A model generated the notes under the pieces. That model saw only the letters and a list, made by a program, of their open reading frames with translations, had not been told where the DNA came from and did no database searches. A stretch of DNA of 46,055 nucleotides from SAR324 cluster bacterium (GTDB taxonomy: Bacteria; SAR324; NAC60-12): positions 1-46,055 of the forward strand of contig JANQJU010000091.1 in the NCBI GenBank assembly GCA_028281495.1. Reading direction: 5' to 3'. Each line of letters opens with the position of its first letter. Position 1 is the stretch's first letter. The position numbers and the translations under genes were made by a program. Positions 1 to 7,736 of this stretch are shown here, piece after piece.

Positions 1-123
1 GATCAAAGAATTTTTGATACCCTTACAAGTACAATCTAAGATTTTCAGCGTAACGCTCTAACGGGAGCGTGGCAACGGATTTCCTCTACTTGTTTAGCCC
101 TATGATAGCAAGCAAGGGAAAGT

Positions 124-930
124 TTACAGATCGACCTGATAGACAACTTTCCCCATCGTCTGTCCACGCTCAATGGCTTGATGTCCTTCGGCCGTCTGAC
201 TCAACGGCAAAACTTGGTGTAGTTTTGGTTCAATTTGTTTCTGCTCCAGTTGTTGCAGCAATTGCGCAAAGTCGCTTTTGAGCTGTTGGGGACGGTGATC
301 ATAATAGGTATAAAGGTCCGAAACCCGGAGGGCGATGCTTTTACCAAAGTGAGGTACCAGATCCTCCGCAAAGGAGCCTTCGGGAAGACCCGCTAAAAAG
401 CCAAAAATGATCGCCGTTCCAAATGGAGCTAACAATTCCAAGTCTGCTTTTGTGGAAGCTCCCGAAACCGGATTCAGCGTCAAATTGACACCTTTCCCGT
501 GAGTCATCTCCCAAATCTGAGCAACCCGATCTGGCGCTTTATAATCCACCACGGCATCCGCTCCTTGTGACAACACATAGTTCGCTTTGGCGGGACTACA
601 GGTCGCGATAATTTGAACATCCCTGGATCGGGCCAATTGCAGTATGGCTGTTCCCACACCACCTGCTGCCGCATGAACCAAAATCGTATCCCCCTGTTGT
701 ACACCACCGAGGTTCACCAGCATCTGATAAGCCGTTAAGTAGTTCACGGGTAAAGCCGCCGCAGTGACCAAATCGATACGCTCAGGGACACGAACCACAT
801 AGTTTGCACCCACGAGGGAATACTGACTGTACCCACCCGTTGATAAATTTCCCAACCACGCCACATGATCCCCTGGCTGAAAAGTAGTGACTTGATCGCC
901 AACAGCTTCAACCACTCCAGCACCTTCCAC
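124..930 (-). pseudogene. Quinone oxidoreductase (zinc-less MDR family), 5'-truncated
   Basis: This is the C-terminal four fifths of an NAD(P)H-dependent quinone reductase-like oxidoreductase of the medium-chain dehydrogenase/reductase superfamily. The frame starts inside the family's conserved segment at a GTG (VEGAGVVEAVG). The nucleotide-binding stretch HAAAGGVGTAILQLA and a complete C-terminus ending KVVYQVDL are present. Family members carry about 55-60 more residues at the N-terminus, with the first strands of the catalytic domain. Here an in-frame TGA lies six codons before the GTG, so that part is missing. The 5' end touches a similarly beheaded LysR fragment on the other strand. I read it as a deletion remnant that is probably inactive; an assembly error at the junction would look the same. 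Confidence 0.8.
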
Positions 931-934
931 TGGC

Positions 935-1324
935 TTGGAGGCCGATCATTTTGATGTGGAGAGGTTGGTTCAGTTGCCCTGCGTGGTGGCTCCACCGTTA
1001 ACCCGCTGGACTTTCCAAAATCATAAGGAGGAGATCATAACGATTCAACCCAACCCTCAGGTTGAGGTCGACGATTTGCAACTGGCCTTAGACACTGCTT
1101 TGAAAGGGTTGGGCATCGCATACTTACCGCAAATGATGATGAGTTCGTTGAATACCAATCGATGGGTCGGGTTAAGGTCGGAACTTTGGACTCCGTTCAC
1201 CCGAACCATGTATGCATATTATAGTGCAGCGGATCATGTCCCGAAACGGGTGAGTCAAATCATTGAGTATATTCGGCGGCGTTGGGCTGAAGAAATCACG
1301 TTCTCTTCTCCTTTTTCTGATTAA
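935..1324 (+). pseudogene. LysR-family regulator, effector-domain fragment
   Basis: The translation matches the last third of a LysR-type regulator. After a cysteine corresponding to the usual HPC motif comes the pattern RWTFQNHKEEI, then VDDLQLALDTALKGLGIAYLP, the typical hinge and strand of the co-inducer-binding domain, and a C-terminal helix (RVSQIIEYIRRRW). The helix-turn-helix and about two thirds of the protein are absent. The only possible start is a TTG without a ribosome binding site, although the frame stays open back to about position 896. LysR genes are commonly divergent from the quinone oxidoreductase they control, so this fragment and its neighbour are probably the two outer parts of such a pair. 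It cannot bind DNA as a LysR protein. Confidence 0.75.
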
Positions 1325-1332
1325 CCTTCCTT

Positions 1333-1905
1333 CTACTTCAGAGCCTTCTCTCTCCCGATATCCTTTTCATGCGGAGGCACCTTTGTTGGTCTTTCGACCC
1401 ATGAGTGGCCGTGGATCTGTTTTTCGACCTGTTCACGCAATTCGCAGGCACGTCGAAACGCCTCCTCTTCTCCATATTTGCTGATGGAAAACATCCGGCA
1501 TTTGTGGCTTCCATATTCAGGACTCCAAGACACCGAAAAGAACTCATTGTAGGACCCGCTCGCATTCCTTTTGCGGGTTCGGCAAACTCCAATCACCCCC
1601 GTTTTGTTGCGCTTGTCTTTTCTGACAACACGACGTGTGGGAAATTGCTTCCCAACTTCGTTGTAAAGCGCGTTTCGAAACGCAACCGCCTTGTCGAATG
1701 CGTTGGCTTGTCCTCCAAATTTTTTGTCACTGAACAGCTTCGAGTACGTAACGGTTTCATTGTACACCCGAACAAACCATCCGTGTGTATTCTGGGAATC
1801 GATACGGCTGATCCCACGCACTTTCTGATGACTGGTGTTTTTGTAAAGTCGAATCGTTTGTTTATGGGTCAATGTCTTTTTATGGGTCAAAATCTTTTTT
1901 GTCAT
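1333..1905 (-). CDS. Protein with two AP2/ERF-like DNA-binding repeats
   Basis: A 190-residue basic protein. Residues about 29-86 (GISRI...GWFVRVY...KLFSDKKFGGQANAFDKAVAFRNALYNEVG) and about 104-165 (GVIGV...FFSVSW...MFSISKYGEEEAFRRACELREQVEK) both follow the AP2 pattern: a G-[IV] start, three strands with aromatic residues, then an Ala-rich helix. In bacteria AP2 domains are often found with HNH endonucleases or in phage and mobile-element proteins; no nuclease motif is visible here. The start has a short repeat (LTHKKTLTHKQ) and no clear Shine-Dalgarno. It lies 54 bp downstream of the small HTH gene on the same strand and is probably co-transcribed. The stop lies 8 bp from the LysR fragment. 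A role as a small DNA-binding protein is inferred; its target is unknown. Confidence 0.7.
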   Translation of the reverse strand: MTKKILTHKKTLTHKQTIRLYKNTSHQKVRGISRIDSQNTHGWFVRVYNETVTYSKLFSDKKFGGQANAFDKAVAFRNALYNEVGKQFPTRRVVRKDKRNKTGVIGVCRTRKRNASGSYNEFFSVSWSPEYGSHKCRMFSISKYGEEEAFRRACELREQVEKQIHGHSWVERPTKVPPHEKDIGREKALK

Positions 1906-1959
1906 AGCAATACCAATATTGAAGGTTTAGTAACTTTTGGGGCAATCTCCATGAAACGG

Positions 1960-2250
1960 TTACTCATGCTTCCCGTTCTCAATGTCAGTAGGAGCTTCTT
2001 CAATCGGGGTTTCTCCCATCGAAGCTTCTTCCATCGAGGCTTCTTCCATCGAGGCTTCTTCCATCATCTGTCGAATGGTCTTGAGTAACGGCTGCGACGT
2101 GGCATCCCCGTTAAAGAAATTCGAGACAGCCGATGGATTGCAATGGTGCCGCTCCGCAATGTCTATAGGGTAAATTCCGAGACCTTCTGCCTGACGCCTT
2201 AATTTTCGGAGTTCTATCTTGGAAAGGCGTTTGCTGTTCCGTGGTTTCAT
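1960..2250 (-). CDS. Small helix-turn-helix protein with MEEAS repeat tail
   Basis: A 96-residue protein. Residues about 14-63 (LRKLRRQAEGLGIYPIDIAE...CNPSAVSNFFNGD) look like an XRE-type HTH with recognition helix NPSAVSNFF. An acidic tail follows, with MEEAS repeated three times (a 15-bp tandem repeat in the DNA) and then MGETPIEEAPTD. The frame is open further upstream, but the start at 2250 is chosen because a perfect AAGGAGG sits 4 bases before the ATG. That ATG overlaps the stop of a 42-codon upstream frame (ATGA), suggesting translational coupling. It is probably the transcriptional partner of the AP2 gene downstream. Function beyond DNA binding is not known. Confidence 0.65.
   Translation of the reverse strand: MKPRNSKRLSKIELRKLRRQAEGLGIYPIDIAERHHCNPSAVSNFFNGDATSQPLLKTIRQMMEEASMEEASMEEASMGETPIEEAPTDIENGKHE
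2039..2083 (-). repeat. 15-bp coding minisatellite region (MEEAS tail)
   Basis: Unit TCTTCCATCGAGGCT on the + strand, about three copies, reads as MEEAS on the coding strand. The 15-bp period keeps frame, so changes in copy number would lengthen or shorten the acidic tail without breaking the protein. Confidence 0.7.
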
Positions 2251-2375
2251 GGGGCCTCCTTCACCCGAATAGAGGGGGTGAAGGTTGGGGGCAGGTCCTC
2301 CGGTTTGCATCGTCGAGGCAATGCGGGGGCATTTGAAGAGGATGCGATTTGTTGAAGAGAAATGGGTGGGTTCAT
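2247..2375 (-). CDS. Possible 42-codon ORF coupled to the HTH gene
   Basis: Reads MNPPISLQQIASSSNAPALP and ends IRVKEAP. It has a perfect AGGAGG five bases before its ATG (2381-2386) and ends with a TGA that overlaps the ATG of the HTH gene (ATGA). The peptide is rich in Pro and Ser and resembles no family I know. It may be a leader peptide that feeds ribosomes into the downstream gene. It could also be chance, given its length; the two strong ribosome sites in a row are the main argument for it. Confidence 0.35.
   Translation of the reverse strand: MNPPISLQQIASSSNAPALPRRCKPEDLPPTFTPSIRVKEAP
2255..2261 (-). promoter_or_regulatory. Shine-Dalgarno deciding the HTH gene start
   Basis: AAGGAGG on the minus strand, 4 bases before the ATG at 2248-2250. 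It supports the short 96-residue form over the longer open frame reaching 2673. Confidence 0.75.
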
Positions 2376-2964
2376 AGAGGCCTCCTATGGGTGCCATATT
2401 GAGAAATGGCAGCGAGAGGCACGACAGATAGACATCTATCCGGGGATGATTCGGACCTCTCGATTGCCGGGATGACAGAGACCCACGAAGGAGGAAAAGG
2501 TAGGCAATACAGTGAAAACCAAACGGTTTGAGACTTCTTGAATGCCGCTGGGTTTTTGTGCTACGTATACCCCGCCCCCATGTGGGCTGAGTGGGTATGC
2601 GGTTACGTTGTCTGCCAGGACTGGGACCGCATGCCCCGATCTCCACATTCGTTCGATTCCAAACGGTTTTCAAACCGTTGGGTTAGGAATTCGTCTAACC
2701 TCGAAATACTTCTCATTCAAGTTTGACCTATTCAACTTTCGAGGTTGATTGTGTTCAACTTTCTTCAATAACCCTTTGATTTTACAATGTAAAAAATCAA
2801 ACGATACTATTGTAGAATCAGTTGTTTTTGAAAATTCTTTCAATGGCTGGGGCAGGAAACGATACGATTTTGAGTAGGTTTCATTGAAGGGGCATCTTAT
2901 TCTTTTTTATACTATAAGTTATAATAAGGCAGGAATTGTCGGCCAAAAACTTTTGCAAAAGTCG
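2376..2964. other. Gene-free stretch rich in inverted repeats
   Basis: No convincing gene. It holds palindromic sequence: CCAAACGGTTT at 2519-2529 and again at 2659-2669, then three consecutive inverted repeats. These are AACGGTTT/AAACCGTT (2662-2669 with 2672-2679), GGTTAG/CTAACC (2681-2686 with 2695-2700) and AACCTCGAAA/TTTCGAGGTT (2697-2706 with 2737-2746). The word TTCAACTTTC occurs twice (2731 and 2754). It lies between the end of the five-gene minus operon (2965) and the HTH/AP2 unit, so it could hold both a terminator and the promoter/operator of the latter. Confidence 0.6.
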
Positions 2965-4719
2965 TTATTCAAATAATTCCATCACCTCAATCCGACGTTG
3001 GACTTCAGCGGCAACCACAATGCTTTTGACCTGGGTTTTGATCGTGCTTTCGGTTCCCCCAACTTCTTTTGCGAGTGCTGCGGTCGAGGGGTTTTTGAAC
3101 ATGGCTGAAAAAACCAATTTCACCATGGGGCCAAGTTGATCATAGAATCTCAAGGCCACCGTTCGATTATGAGCAAATCGCCCTTCGATGACCTCATCCC
3201 CGTCAAAAATGGACTCGATATACTGAGGTAAATTTTCGTCCACTTCCACTGCTCCACGAACCCCCATGCGTAGCCCTTCGATGATGGCACATGGGTTGCC
3301 CCACTTGGCGAGTATCAAAAAGCGCATGTGAGGAAACCGTTCCCGTAAAATTTCCAATTGGTCGATATGAACGCTGAACATCGATTCGTGCAAGAGCAAC
3401 ACTTTGGCGTCGGTGCTTGGGTCGAGCGTTTTTTCGTCAGCGGCCGTGATTTCATAAGGGGTGTCCATGAGATATTCCTGGATCTGGGCTTGGATATCTT
3501 TTGGAGCCAAGATGGCCAGTTTCCTGACTGGGGTAGGTGGGATGTTGGCGACCGTCGAGAGGAGGCCTGGAAGCCTGTTTGTGATGGTGTCCAAATGACG
3601 ATCCACTTGAATCAGAGCATCAAACCTCAAGACCTCACCATTGGGGGTGATTGGTGTTGTCATAATCATGGGGAAGTGCTGAGCGGTGGCTGGCTGAAAG
3701 GGAGGGACGGAGTGGCCCGTTTGGATGGATGCGGCCAACGCTTTCGTGTGCTCTGCCAAGTTGAGAATGATGCCGTTGAACATTTCGAAATGAGACGAAA
3801 CGCGGGAGGTGAAATCATCAAATTGTTTCTGGAGAAAGTTCGTTTGTTTGCGGAATGTGGCAAATTCAATTTGTGATGCAAGCAAGTCCTTTTTAGCCTC
3901 TGTGGTGTCGTTGAGTGCTTTCATAGTCTGAGTTTCATGCACCTCGACAATCGTGTTCCATGAGCTGTTTAAAGCCGAAAGCATAGCATTAAAATAATTT
4001 GCTAATATGCCTAGCTCTCCCACATAATTTATATCTAAACGTGCCGATAAATCTTTGGTTTCCCGGATGTAATTGATCTGCTTGAGAATTTGACGAATTG
4101 GTTGAGTAAGAAGTGTTCGAAGGAACAAAAATATAAGTAAGAGAATGCAAGCTACAACAGAAATTAGATGTAGCGTAGTCACTAAAACCGCTTTCTGCAC
4201 CTCTGCATTGACATGATTTTCCCAGGTCCCCACAACAATCCAACCCACTAATTTTTCTTTTCGAAAAAAGGGTACGTACACGTCATAGGAGCCTCCGGAA
4301 GGTTCGTCAACATGGGTTTCGTCCACAAATTTACTATGCTGAATGAAGGAAGTTTGTGTGTCTTGCAAAGAAACCCGATTTCCGGTTTTGGGTTGATCAC
4401 TATGTGAATAAATCACCCCATCGAGACCAACCAATGCCATTTTGGAAAGATGCTCGTATCCTTCTGTTCGAATGATGATCAACAGATCGTCATTGAGTTC
4501 AGAAGCAACTTCACTAAATGGGGCTTCTAAGTCGTAAACCATCGAATCAGTTAGCCATTTTTGCACCTCTCGTATCATCACCGTTGAGTTCCGCTTGAGT
4601 AAATCTAGCTCAGACTTCCGAATGGTGTATGTAGCCACTGCTAGCGAAAGGATGGATACCAACGTGACAATCAAGGCGGTTCCCGCAACAAGAATGAATG
4701 AAATTGAAAAACGTTTCAT
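2965..4719 (-). CDS. Membrane-anchored sensor/regulator: Cache-like + HAMP + pseudo-receiver + LuxR-type HTH
   Basis: A 584-residue fusion. TM1 is at about residues 8-30 and an extracytoplasmic Cache-like sensor at about 35-175 (MALVGLDGVIYSHSD, YDVYVPFF, GWIVVGTW). TM2 is at about 177-203, HAMP at about 204-255 (ending YVGELGILANYFNAML), and a coiled coil at about 256-345. A receiver-like alpha/beta domain spans about 399-510 (LAILAPKDIQ, FPHMRFLILAKWG, GLRMGVRGAVEVDENL). In it the strand that should carry the phospho-accepting Asp reads VLLLHES, so it is probably not phosphorylated. The last 60 residues (NPSTAALAKEVGGTESTIKT...) fit a NarL/LuxR HTH. It would therefore sense outside the membrane and bind DNA from the membrane in one polypeptide. 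Its ATG overlaps the stop of the binding-protein gene upstream (ATGA), which suggests that protein supplies the signal. Confidence 0.75.
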   Translation of the reverse strand: MKRFSISFILVAGTALIVTLVSILSLAVATYTIRKSELDLLKRNSTVMIREVQKWLTDSMVYDLEAPFSEVASELNDDLLIIIRTEGYEHLSKMALVGLDGVIYSHSDQPKTGNRVSLQDTQTSFIQHSKFVDETHVDEPSGGSYDVYVPFFRKEKLVGWIVVGTWENHVNAEVQKAVLVTTLHLISVVACILLLIFLFLRTLLTQPIRQILKQINYIRETKDLSARLDINYVGELGILANYFNAMLSALNSSWNTIVEVHETQTMKALNDTTEAKKDLLASQIEFATFRKQTNFLQKQFDDFTSRVSSHFEMFNGIILNLAEHTKALAASIQTGHSVPPFQPATAQHFPMIMTTPITPNGEVLRFDALIQVDRHLDTITNRLPGLLSTVANIPPTPVRKLAILAPKDIQAQIQEYLMDTPYEITAADEKTLDPSTDAKVLLLHESMFSVHIDQLEILRERFPHMRFLILAKWGNPCAIIEGLRMGVRGAVEVDENLPQYIESIFDGDEVIEGRFAHNRTVALRFYDQLGPMVKLVFSAMFKNPSTAALAKEVGGTESTIKTQVKSIVVAAEVQRRIEVMELFE

Positions 4720-5603
4720 AGTTGAACCCCTTTGCTCTGTAAAAATTCCATAGCCACCTCATCAATAGATCGTTTCTTGACATCCACCTCAAAGTTCAAC
4801 TTCGTCATGGTTTCGTGATCGATCCACGGGCCAATTTGATTTAGCACTTCAACAAGTATGGGAAATCGTTTGGCCGTTGATTGGAGCAAGGTGGGGGCTG
4901 CGTTGTATTTGGGAAAGAATCCCTTATCATCTTTCAATTCCACCAAGTTTAGATCAATTTTAAAGGCATCGGTGCCATATAGCATCCCCACCTGAACCAA
5001 ACCCCGTTTTAAAGCTGCGGGTATTGCGTCATGACCGCGAATTATCACTTTGTTACGGTGGTACTTATGACCATAGTGAGCAAACATTCGTCTCATTCCG
5101 TCATGTCGATTAGGGAAATAGGCATGTGCTGCATAAATCAGATCAGGGTGGTTTTTCAAATCAGACAGTTTCCACAAGTTGCGTTCTTCTGCGAGGGCTT
5201 TAGGAACTGCCAAAACAAAAGAATTATTCAAGGTGGATCGATTGAGCCATAGGACCTGATTGTGCTCAGCATCTAATTGGCGCACTAGCGTGTAAAGCTT
5301 TTCTGCATCGGTAGGCAGGGCATTGGGGGCATACTGTTTGAGATGGATGCTAATCGCTGTGCCTGTATATTCCCAATACAAATGTACTTTCCCATTGATT
5401 AATGCGGGCCTTAGATCTTTAGTCAAAACGTTGAAGCGGTCTTTGGTTGTGATGCCTGCCTGATTCAGCAAGATTGTAGACATACGGGCAAGTAGTTGGT
5501 TTTCTGTGAAATTCTTCCCCCCAATAATCAATGTCTCAGCATTTGCTGAATGACCAATCAGTAGAATTACAACGCTAATCAAAATCGATATGATCGTCTT
5601 CAT
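4716..5603 (-). CDS. Glycine-betaine/choline-type periplasmic binding protein (OpuAC/OsmF family)
   Basis: A 295-residue protein with a Sec signal peptide (about 1-22, ending HSANA). The family hallmarks GGKNFTENQLLARM near the N-terminus and LYWEYTGTAI around residue 75-84 place it with ProX/OsmF/OpuAC ligand-binding proteins of quaternary-amine ABC transporters. No permease or ATPase gene is present in the window. It sits in a tight operon, 14 bases after an acyltransferase gene and overlapping the membrane regulator by 4 bases. A sensory role, presenting ligand to the Cache-like domain next door, is more likely than transport; this is inference from context. AAGAGG lies 6 bases before the ATG. 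Confidence 0.85.
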   Translation of the reverse strand: MKTIISILISVVILLIGHSANAETLIIGGKNFTENQLLARMSTILLNQAGITTKDRFNVLTKDLRPALINGKVHLYWEYTGTAISIHLKQYAPNALPTDAEKLYTLVRQLDAEHNQVLWLNRSTLNNSFVLAVPKALAEERNLWKLSDLKNHPDLIYAAHAYFPNRHDGMRRMFAHYGHKYHRNKVIIRGHDAIPAALKRGLVQVGMLYGTDAFKIDLNLVELKDDKGFFPKYNAAPTLLQSTAKRFPILVEVLNQIGPWIDHETMTKLNFEVDVKKRSIDEVAMEFLQSKGVQL

Positions 5604-5617
5604 ACAACCTCTTGATG

Positions 5618-6283
5618 TTAAAATGTTCTGACCAGAATTGGAGCGGCTGAACTATAACCAAACCATCCGGATTCCGCAAAACCAATACTTTGCATAATAA
5701 GTTTAGCAGCATGTGTTTCCGAATGATACTGGCCGAGCATATTTGTGACCTCATGATTCAAGTCTATTTCTCTGGGAAGCTTGCGGATTACCTGGCTTTC
5801 TTTCCCTTCAATGAGAGCTTTTGAGTACTCTGTATAATTTCGAAATGGCCAAGCTAAGGCTTTCCAAAACGGGCAAACCCCTTGGTGATAAAAACCACGG
5901 AGTTCTGAAAATACAACACGAGGCAGTTCAGGATTTTCGATCAAAGACGGTCCTATCTCGTTTGCCAGCCGAAAGCCCCAGCCTCTTCCACGTACTTCGG
6001 GTAGAAGGTATTGGCAACAGACCTGCAAGGCTTTGGTGAAACATTGCTCTAGTTTCAATCGGTTCCCAGAAGGCCGGTATGCGAAAATACCTTCGTGGGC
6101 GACGGCTAAACCCAAGCACCCCAAAAATCGGGTTCGTTCTTCCAAAACAATCCAAAGTTCTCTACCCAGTTTTTCTTCCAACATTTGAGAACTTCTCAAA
6201 GAGGCCCCCATTCCATCACCCATCGTTTGGGCCAATGCCCTCAATTTTGGGGCATCTTCGGGCAAAGCACGTCTAAGGTTCAT
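5618..6283 (-). CDS. AstA-like N-acyltransferase, short form (copy C)
   Basis: A 221-residue GNAT-fold protein related to arginine N-succinyltransferase. The start LRRALPEDAPKLRALAQTMGDGM matches the family's opening. The middle SELRGFYHQGVCPFWKAL corresponds to the AstA segment EMRG...G.SPFW. The end QYHSETHAAKLIMQSIGF...GYSSAAPIL corresponds to VHP.T.PA..LL..EGF...DAGP. Family members run to about 340 residues; this copy stops right after the GNAT core and lacks the C-terminal domain seen in the paralogue at 9057. Its ATG overlaps the stop of the dioxygenase gene by 4 bases. The acyl donor is probably a CoA thioester and the acceptor an amine, but the substrate is unproven. Confidence 0.75.
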   Translation of the reverse strand: MNLRRALPEDAPKLRALAQTMGDGMGASLRSSQMLEEKLGRELWIVLEERTRFLGCLGLAVAHEGIFAYRPSGNRLKLEQCFTKALQVCCQYLLPEVRGRGWGFRLANEIGPSLIENPELPRVVFSELRGFYHQGVCPFWKALAWPFRNYTEYSKALIEGKESQVIRKLPREIDLNHEVTNMLGQYHSETHAAKLIMQSIGFAESGWFGYSSAAPILVRTF

Positions 6284-7032
6284 TTGAAACTATTCTCCAA
6301 TAAAAGCCTGGTTGCATTTGGATCTTGAGTGTTGAAAGGCTGCCCTCGATGTAGGCCCGTTGTATCAAACACAATGACGGTTCCCATTGGCCCCACACAT
6401 TCCACTTCTTCCCACCCGTGACGAGCTTTCAAATCCGTAATATCTGGAAGTAGAAAACAACCACAGTCTTTGGCTTCTGGAGTCAGATAGTTGTAGTCGT
6501 CATCGATTCTGAAATATCGAAAGTATTGATACTCTTTTTGCATTCGCCACCATGCAAATTTGCTACGGTGTGAGCCTTTTAGGTAGATCATTGGTGCATT
6601 TTTGGAAGTGACTTCGCTCAAATACAAAAACACCTTCACACGCGGTTTCCAGTCGTCAAAGTGGTAGAGCTGGATTCCTTCAAGACCACTGACCAAGGCA
6701 ATGCGTTTAGAAAATCTTTTTCGGTAGGATCGCCCGCCATCTAAATAAGCTTCGACTAATTGAGTGATGCTTTTGTCTTCGAAAAAACGTTTGGAACTGG
6801 GGGCTTTTTCACGAACCTCGTAAATATTTTGGCTTCCCAACTGCATCGGACCTTCCAATCCCTTCAGTTCATTCAAAACTCGATTCATCCAATCTTGTGC
6901 TATCCCTTTACGGATAACCACACCATGTTTCCTTAATTCTCTTAGTTCTGATTCACCAAACGGACTATAAATTGATTTGTAATACCTCCAATTGATCACC
7001 AGTTTTTGTTTAAAAAATTCTATAAAACTCAT
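6280..7032 (-). CDS. Phytanoyl-CoA dioxygenase-like Fe(II)/2-oxoglutarate oxygenase
   Basis: A 250-residue protein with the iron-binding facial triad of the PhyH family: H124 and D126 in QLYHFDDWKPR, the distal H228 in FDTTGLHRGQPF, and R242 (ATRLLL) for 2-oxoglutarate. The segment VFLYLSEVTSKNAPMIYLKGSHR is typical of the family. It overlaps both neighbours by 4 bases (EamA gene upstream, acyltransferase downstream), so the three are almost certainly translated together. PhyH-family enzymes hydroxylate many small molecules, including amino acids and ectoine. A hydroxylation step on the compound handled by the acyltransferase is inferred. The substrate cannot be read from the sequence. Confidence 0.8.
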   Translation of the reverse strand: MSFIEFFKQKLVINWRYYKSIYSPFGESELRELRKHGVVIRKGIAQDWMNRVLNELKGLEGPMQLGSQNIYEVREKAPSSKRFFEDKSITQLVEAYLDGGRSYRKRFSKRIALVSGLEGIQLYHFDDWKPRVKVFLYLSEVTSKNAPMIYLKGSHRSKFAWWRMQKEYQYFRYFRIDDDYNYLTPEAKDCGCFLLPDITDLKARHGWEEVECVGPMGTVIVFDTTGLHRGQPFNTQDPNATRLLLENSFK

Positions 7033-7454
7033 CGGGACCCATAAGCTAAGATCCCTAATCCGATCAAGACAACTAAGCCCCCAATCACCTGATGTAGGTT
7101 GATATTTTCCTTGAGTAACAACACACCTAAAACTGCGGCAACGATAAGCGACGCGTTATTCGCTGTCTGTACGATCCAGGCAGGAAAACGTTCCATCGCC
7201 TTATATGCTCCGGCTGTCATTAAATAGGCGGTGGCACTTCCTGCTACCAAAAGCCCAAAAATGTAAAACGACAGTTCGAAATTCCTTTCTTGGAACGCAT
7301 TCCATGTACTCGGAGCAAGAATTGGAATCCAAAATAAGGTTCCAATTCCCATAACAACTGTTTGAGGCACATGCTCCAAACTCATTTTCACTATAACGAG
7401 GTTGAGACCTCGAAAAATCACAGAGGCTAACAGTCCAATAATCGTAAAGTCCAT
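7029..7454 (-). CDS. Half-length EamA/DMT-type transporter (copy 1)
   Basis: A 141-residue membrane protein with about five hydrophobic helices and one EamA repeat, half the size of typical ten-helix DMT exporters, so it probably works as a dimer. The N-terminal motif FRGLNLVIVK is shared with the two other copies in this window (FRGLYPVVAK in both). The C-terminal half has LLLKENINLHQVIGGLVVLIG, the usual EamA ending. It is the first gene of the five-gene operon and ends in a 4-base overlap with the dioxygenase gene. A ribosome site AAGGAAAGGGA precedes the ATG. DMT members often export amino acids or metabolites; the cargo here is unknown. Confidence 0.75.
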   Translation of the reverse strand: MDFTIIGLLASVIFRGLNLVIVKMSLEHVPQTVVMGIGTLFWIPILAPSTWNAFQERNFELSFYIFGLLVAGSATAYLMTAGAYKAMERFPAWIVQTANNASLIVAAVLGVLLLKENINLHQVIGGLVVLIGLGILAYGSR

Positions 7455-7736
7455 AGAGTCCCTTTCCTTCTGATGTCCATGATTCTAATGATGAAAATGT
7501 AGGATTCTATCAGCAAGAAAGAGCCATGAGAATAAACTATATGGAGAATTACCCTAGTTTTTCAATAACGGTAAATATTTTTTGATTTTGATTAGTTATT
7601 GTGTCGTTTGGAAGGGACGAGTTTGACGAACTCTTCCCTCGCGATCAAGGGGGAGGTGTAGCGAAGAATCATGTCATCATATCAGTGAGTAAAGGGGAGG
7701 GCGTTGAGTGCCTAAAATGGGAAATGAATAGGATGA
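7455..7736. other. Intergenic region with promoter of the five-gene operon and a stem-loop
   Basis: No gene of its own. Next to the operon start it holds GATTCTA twice (7490 and 7502 areas), partly resembling the GTTAGAA/TTCTAAC element in front of two sister units. At 7614-7638 a stem GGGAcGAGTT / AACTCtTCCC encloses a 5-base loop. This could end transcription of the upstream acyltransferase gene, although no T-run follows on the minus strand. Confidence 0.5.

Noticed and set aside
69..281. Open frame on the + strand opposite the quinone oxidoreductase
   Set aside because: Antisense to a recognisable protein, no family resemblance, no ribosome site.
1405..2088. 227-residue + strand frame across the AP2 and HTH genes
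   Set aside because: Antisense shadow; its repetitive C-terminus is the complement of the MEEAS minisatellite.
2251..2673. Longer form of the HTH gene starting near 2673
   Set aside because: The extension is low-complexity, resembles nothing, and strong AAGGAGG and ATG signals sit at the shorter start.
4716..5603. A complete betaine ABC transporter
   Set aside because: Only the binding protein is present; no permease or ATPase is encoded next to it.
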